8,647 nucleotides of DNA from contig QMPB01000156.1 in the NCBI GenBank assembly GCA_003648395.1, positions 1 to 8,647 of the forward strand, read 5' to 3'. The notes under the pieces were generated by a model. The model saw only the letters and a list, made by a program, of their open reading frames with translations. It was not told where the DNA came from and did no database searches. This document shows positions 6,505 to 8,647 of the stretch, in pieces (within the stretch, counting starts at the first letter, position 1; each line of letters opens with the position of its first letter). Both the position numbers and the translations under genes were made by a program. Source of the DNA: Bacteroidota bacterium. GTDB lineage: Bacteria; Bacteroidota; Bacteroidia; Bacteroidales; UBA1556.

Positions 6505-7107
6505 CTAATATGTGTTTTTATTTTTCAAATCCTTTATCCATTTCGAATCTACATTATGTGGTTTAAACTCATGAAGAGCCTTGAGCAGTACATCTGGTTC
6601 CGATTCAAAAATTACATTATTACGATGCTCTGCTTTCATAAATTTCTCGTCAAGAATTTGGTCAAAAAGGGTAATTACAGAATCATAAAACCCATCAACA
6701 TTAAGGAAACCAACAGGTTTTTCAGAAAATCCTAGCTGAAAATGAGTTAATACCTCCATTACCTCATCAAGAGTTCCAAAACCACCGGGCATAGCAATAA
6801 AAGCATCCGAAAGATCAGTAATTAAGTTTTTGCGGTCGCTCATATTTTCTGTTATATGCATCTTAGTTAACGACTCATGTCCAACCTCTTTTTCTAGCAA
6901 AGCAGTAGGCATTACGCCAATGGCATTGCCTTTTTTGGATAGAGTAGCATCAGCAATAACGCCCATAAGCCCTACATTACCACCACCATATATTAAATCA
7001 ATGTTTTGAGAAGCCATAAGCTCACCAAGTTCTTTTGCTTTTTGAGAATAAATGGGTTTAGCACCAACGCTTGATCCACAAAATACTCCTATGCTTTTAA
7101 TTTTCAT
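6505..7107 (-). CDS. LOG family protein (nucleoside 5'-monophosphate phosphoribohydrolase, TIGR00730 type)
   Basis: A 200-residue Rossmann-fold protein of the LOG family. It shows GVFCGSS at 7-13, YGGGNVGLMG at 40-49, the R92-K93 pair in NMSDRKN, and PGGFGTLDE at 107-115 with the catalytic glutamate E115, so the full active site is present. Family members release the base from nucleoside 5'-monophosphates (cytokinin ribotides in plants; AMP or other NMPs in bacteria) to give ribose 5-phosphate. Length agrees with the short LOG type (about 180-200 residues) rather than the long PpnN type. It appears to be the first gene of a minus-strand unit: its stop is 3 nt before the start of the P-loop kinase gene. 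Upstream lies an AT-rich gap with an 8-bp phased repeat. Whether cytokinin-like compounds or plain purine NMP turnover is its task cannot be told. Confidence 0.92.
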   Translation of the reverse strand: MKIKSIGVFCGSSVGAKPIYSQKAKELGELMASQNIDLIYGGGNVGLMGVIADATLSKKGNAIGVMPTALLEKEVGHESLTKMHITENMSDRKNLITDLSDAFIAMPGGFGTLDEVMEVLTHFQLGFSEKPVGFLNVDGFYDSVITLFDQILDEKFMKAEHRNNVIFESEPDVLLKALHEFKPHNVDSKWIKDLKNKNTY

Positions 7108-7154
7108 ACTCTTTGTTTATTGTAAAATTCTAAAAAGCTAAGATAGGGGAAATG

Positions 7155-7218
7155 TTAATTGGTAAATTACTTAAATATTAAAATGATGAATTATTAAATT
7201 ACTAAAGTGTTAAATTTG
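7155..7218. repeat. Eight consecutive degenerate 8-bp units, consensus TAAATTAn
   Basis: Read in blocks of eight from 7155, the sequence gives TTAATTGG, TAAATTAC, TTAAATAT, TAAAATGA, TGAATTAT, TAAATTAC, TAAAGTGT, TAAATTTG. Every unit begins with T and nearly all continue as [T/A/G]AA[A/T/G]; units 2 and 6 are identical. The phase persists weakly to about 7234. It lies in the 171-bp gap between the deacetylase stop (7279) and the LOG start (7107). I have the impression that similar octamer words recur in Bacteroidetes intergenic DNA, but the function is unknown. The periodicity is seen directly. Confidence 0.55.
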
Positions 7219-7242
7219 TTTATAGGTTTAAATAATTTAAAG

Positions 7243-7257
7243 CTCTGAATCTCAAAG
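7243..7257 (-). terminator. Weak candidate terminator after the deacetylase gene
   Basis: On the minus strand, 21 nt after the deacetylase stop codon, CTTTGA-GAT-TCAGAG can fold into a 6-bp stem (one G-U pair) with a 3-base loop, followed by CTTTAAATTATTT. The stem is short and the tail only partly T, so it is at best a weak intrinsic terminator. Confidence 0.25.
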
Positions 7258-7278
7258 TTAGAATTAAAACAAATTAGA

Positions 7279-8034
7279 TTATAATTCTGCTAAGTCAGAT
7301 AATGTCATAAACTTTATATTATTACTTTTCGCATAATCGCAAATATAATCTAATGTAGATAGTTTCATCTGGTATATTCCATCAACAGATTCTGTAATAT
7401 GATGAGCGTATAATATTAAAATATAGTCGTTATCTCTAGTATATTTTAGCAATTCTTCTAAATACCCTTTGCTATAATGTTCGTAATTTTCATCTATTCC
7501 TAAAGCAAAAACCAAGTGCGAGCCATTGAAAAAACACCTTTGTTTCTTAGGAACCTCTGTGCCATAAATTGTTGCTCTTAGAATACTGAATCGCTCAAAC
7601 AGTTTTGAATCAATTTCTTTATTTCTACTCCCACCTGGATATGTAAAGGACGTTATTTTATTGAACTTTTGGTTCATAAGATATGTCATTGAATCAACTT
7701 CATCGTTCAAATATTTATCCATTCCATATTTTGAAATATATTCTACAGCCTCTTTATGATTAAGTCCGTGGTTAGCAATCTCATGCCCCTTTGACTCTAA
7801 ATACTGCAACCACTCTATTTGTTGCGCATCTAGTTTCTTTATCATAGTTACGTTAAATGTAGCTTTCCAATTATACTTTTTAAGTAATGAGTCGGCTCTC
7901 ATCCATTCTTGAACATAATGGTCGTCAAAATTTAAAACAATACCTCCACTTTGATATTCCATATTATTATTTTTATTGCAAGCCACAAAGGATATGGAGT
8001 ATGCAATAATAAGAAAAAACAAAGTTTTTTTCAT
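7279..8034 (-). CDS. Polysaccharide deacetylase family lipoprotein (NodB homology)
   Basis: A 251-residue protein with a lipoprotein signal peptide: MKK, a hydrophobic core (about 5-17) and a lipobox ending FVAC with lipidated C19, then a polar NKNNN linker. This predicts an envelope lipoprotein facing the periplasm or the cell surface. The rest is a NodB-type carbohydrate esterase 4 fold. NFDDH (35-39) gives the catalytic/metal Asp pair D37-D38. NHGLNH at 88-93 supplies the metal histidines H89 and H93. TYPGG at 131-135 is the motif 3 region, where the usual RxP arginine is replaced by Thr, and YAHH at 209-212 is the late histidine motif. The expected reaction is N- or O-deacetylation of a polysaccharide or peptidoglycan; the substrate is unknown. 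It is a single-gene unit, divergent from the VOC gene, with its own -7 element. Activity is likely but not certain given the altered motif 3. Confidence 0.87.
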   Translation of the reverse strand: MKKTLFFLIIAYSISFVACNKNNNMEYQSGGIVLNFDDHYVQEWMRADSLLKKYNWKATFNVTMIKKLDAQQIEWLQYLESKGHEIANHGLNHKEAVEYISKYGMDKYLNDEVDSMTYLMNQKFNKITSFTYPGGSRNKEIDSKLFERFSILRATIYGTEVPKKQRCFFNGSHLVFALGIDENYEHYSKGYLEELLKYTRDNDYILILYAHHITESVDGIYQMKLSTLDYICDYAKSNNIKFMTLSDLAEL

Positions 8035-8059
8035 GGGTTTGTTTATAATAAGAGAATAA

Positions 8060-8067
8060 CAAAAATA
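8060..8067 (-). promoter_or_regulatory. -7 promoter element of the deacetylase gene (TATTTTTG)
   Basis: On the minus strand TATTTTTG fits TAnnTTTG at all fixed positions and ends 25 nt before the deacetylase ATG, predicting a leader of about 20 nt. No clear TTTG occurs 17-23 nt further upstream. Confidence 0.45.
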
Positions 8068-8080
8068 CTAATAAAAACAC

Positions 8081-8098
8081 TATCTTATTAAGTAGATA
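8081..8098. promoter_or_regulatory. Nested inverted repeat between two divergent promoters
   Basis: TATCT at 8081-8085 pairs with AGATA at 8094-8098, and inside it CTTA-T-TAAG (8084-8092) forms a smaller, offset palindrome. It lies between the minus-strand -7 element at 8060-8067 and the plus-strand one at 8129-8136, where a regulator of both genes could bind. The arms are short and AT-rich, so chance is a real possibility. Confidence 0.22.
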
Positions 8099-8128
8099 AA
8101 ACTTAAATAATTTGACAATGTATTTTAC

Positions 8129-8136
8129 TACATTTG
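8129..8136 (+). promoter_or_regulatory. -7 promoter element of the VOC gene (TACATTTG)
   Basis: TACATTTG is a full match to TAnnTTTG, 35 nt before the ATG at 8172. A TTTG occurs at 8111-8114, but the 14-nt spacing is shorter than the usual 17-23. If transcription starts just downstream, at about 8141-8143, the in-frame ATG at 8118 is outside the transcript, which favours the 8172 start. Confidence 0.5.
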
Positions 8137-8171
8137 CTTTCGTTAAGAATAACCTCCAAAAACAGAAGATA

Positions 8172-8647
8172 ATGGATGATAAAATAATATACGGAATTCA
8201 ACAAATAGGAGTAGGAGTAGAAAATGTACATCAAGCATGGGCGTGGTATCGCAAGTATTTTGGTATGGATATTAAAGCTTTTGAAGAGGCTGCGGTAGCT
8301 GAGTTGATGAAGTTTTATACCGAAGGAGAACCTCGACCTCGTCATGCTGTTTTGGCTATAAACTTACAATCTGGAGGAGGTTTTGAGATTTGGCAACATA
8401 CGGGAAAAACCCCTGCCAAACCAAAGTTTGAAGTTCAATTGGGTGACTTAGGAATATTCATTGGCAAACAAAAAACTTCTGATGTAGAGGCTGCATATAA
8501 TACTATGAAAGCTCAAAATTTAGATTTATTGAGTGAATTGGTTATGGATCCAATGGGTAAAAAGCACTTCTTTTTGAAAGACCCATTCAATAATATATTT
8601 CAGGTGGTTGAAAATGATTATGTTTTTGATAAAACAAATTCTGCCAC
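8172..8647 (+). CDS. VOC (glyoxalase/bleomycin-resistance fold) family protein, 3' truncated
   Basis: 158 residues are visible before the window ends, with the frame still open. The start IYGIQQIGVGVENVHQAWAWYRKYFGMDI is the classic beta-alpha opening of a VOC module. GGGFEIWQ about 70 residues further on is the strand with the metal-ligand Glu. LGDLGIFIGKQKTSDVEAAYNTM, and then KKHFFLKDPFNNIFQVVEN, complete the second beta-alpha-beta-beta-beta half. At the position where many metal-dependent VOC enzymes have His (HIGI), this protein has Gln (QIGV). No specific reaction (glyoxalase, dioxygenase, epimerase) can be assigned. Similar Bacteroidetes proteins are, as I recall, longer and may contain a second module after the cut. 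An ATG at 8118 is in frame, but the -7 element at 8129-8136 makes 8172 the better start. The gene is divergent from the deacetylase. Confidence 0.83.
   Translation, partial: MDDKIIYGIQQIGVGVENVHQAWAWYRKYFGMDIKAFEEAAVAELMKFYTEGEPRPRHAVLAINLQSGGGFEIWQHTGKTPAKPKFEVQLGDLGIFIGKQKTSDVEAAYNTMKAQNLDLLSELVMDPMGKKHFFLKDPFNNIFQVVENDYVFDKTNSA

Noticed and set aside
5354..7107. Reading the deaminase cluster as an anti-phage defence system
   Set aside because: All three proteins have ordinary metabolic family features, with no sensor, effector or mobile-element context.
7138..7145. TATCTTAG on the minus strand as a -7 element for the LOG gene
   Set aside because: One mismatch to TAnnTTTG and no -33 element; such near matches are common in this AT-rich gap.
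8118..8171. Upstream in-frame ATG that would add 18 residues to the VOC protein
   Set aside because: The full-match -7 element at 8129-8136 lies inside this extension, and the VOC fold begins just after the 8172 ATG.
8103..8345. 80-residue minus-strand open frame at the VOC gene start
   Set aside because: Lies over the VOC promoter and its conserved first module on the opposite strand.

Overview
The window is a strongly A+T-rich stretch of a Bacteroidetes-type genome, probably the order Bacteroidales/Marinilabiliales or a relative. This is inferred from four things: no start codon has a clear Shine-Dalgarno sequence, several gene starts have a Bacteroidetes-type -7 element (TAnnTTTG), the outer-membrane barrel and the radical SAM/SPASM protein have a family look typical of this phylum, and an octamer-phased AT repeat lies in one intergenic gap. 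No rRNA, tRNA, CRISPR array, insertion sequence or phage gene was seen. Most of the window is chromosomal and housekeeping in character.

Layout. Plus strand, 1-2596: the C-terminal half of an Omp85-superfamily outer-membrane barrel (cut by the window start), a half-size TauE/SafE-type membrane transporter, and gpsA (sn-glycerol-3-phosphate dehydrogenase) behind its own promoter region with two inverted repeats. gpsA meets thpR tail to tail at 2596/2597 with no base between the stop codons. Minus strand, 5279-2597: a tight three-gene unit, transcribed as AI-2E/PerM-family membrane protein, then radical SAM/SPASM enzyme (3 nt gap), then RNA 2',3'-cyclic phosphodiesterase ThpR (19 nt gap). Minus strand, 7107-5354: a second unit of LOG-family phosphoribohydrolase, a P-loop kinase (3 nt gap) and a dCMP deaminase (56 nt gap). 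Minus strand, 8034-7279: a lipoprotein polysaccharide deacetylase. It is divergent from a plus-strand VOC/glyoxalase-fold gene (8172 to the window end), and the shared gap carries a -7 element in each direction.

How the genes fit together. The LOG-kinase-deaminase unit is a coherent nucleotide-monophosphate set: base release from NMPs, an NMP-kinase-like P-loop enzyme, and dCMP to dUMP conversion. gpsA feeds phospholipid synthesis. The Omp85 barrel, TSUP transporter, PerM protein and deacetylase lipoprotein are envelope functions. The role of the radical SAM enzyme is unknown; its close link to the PerM-type transporter is the most open biological question here. I found no convincing complete new system. 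The best leads are the 8-bp phased repeat (7155-7218), the radical SAM/PerM/ThpR operon and the nucleotide cassette.
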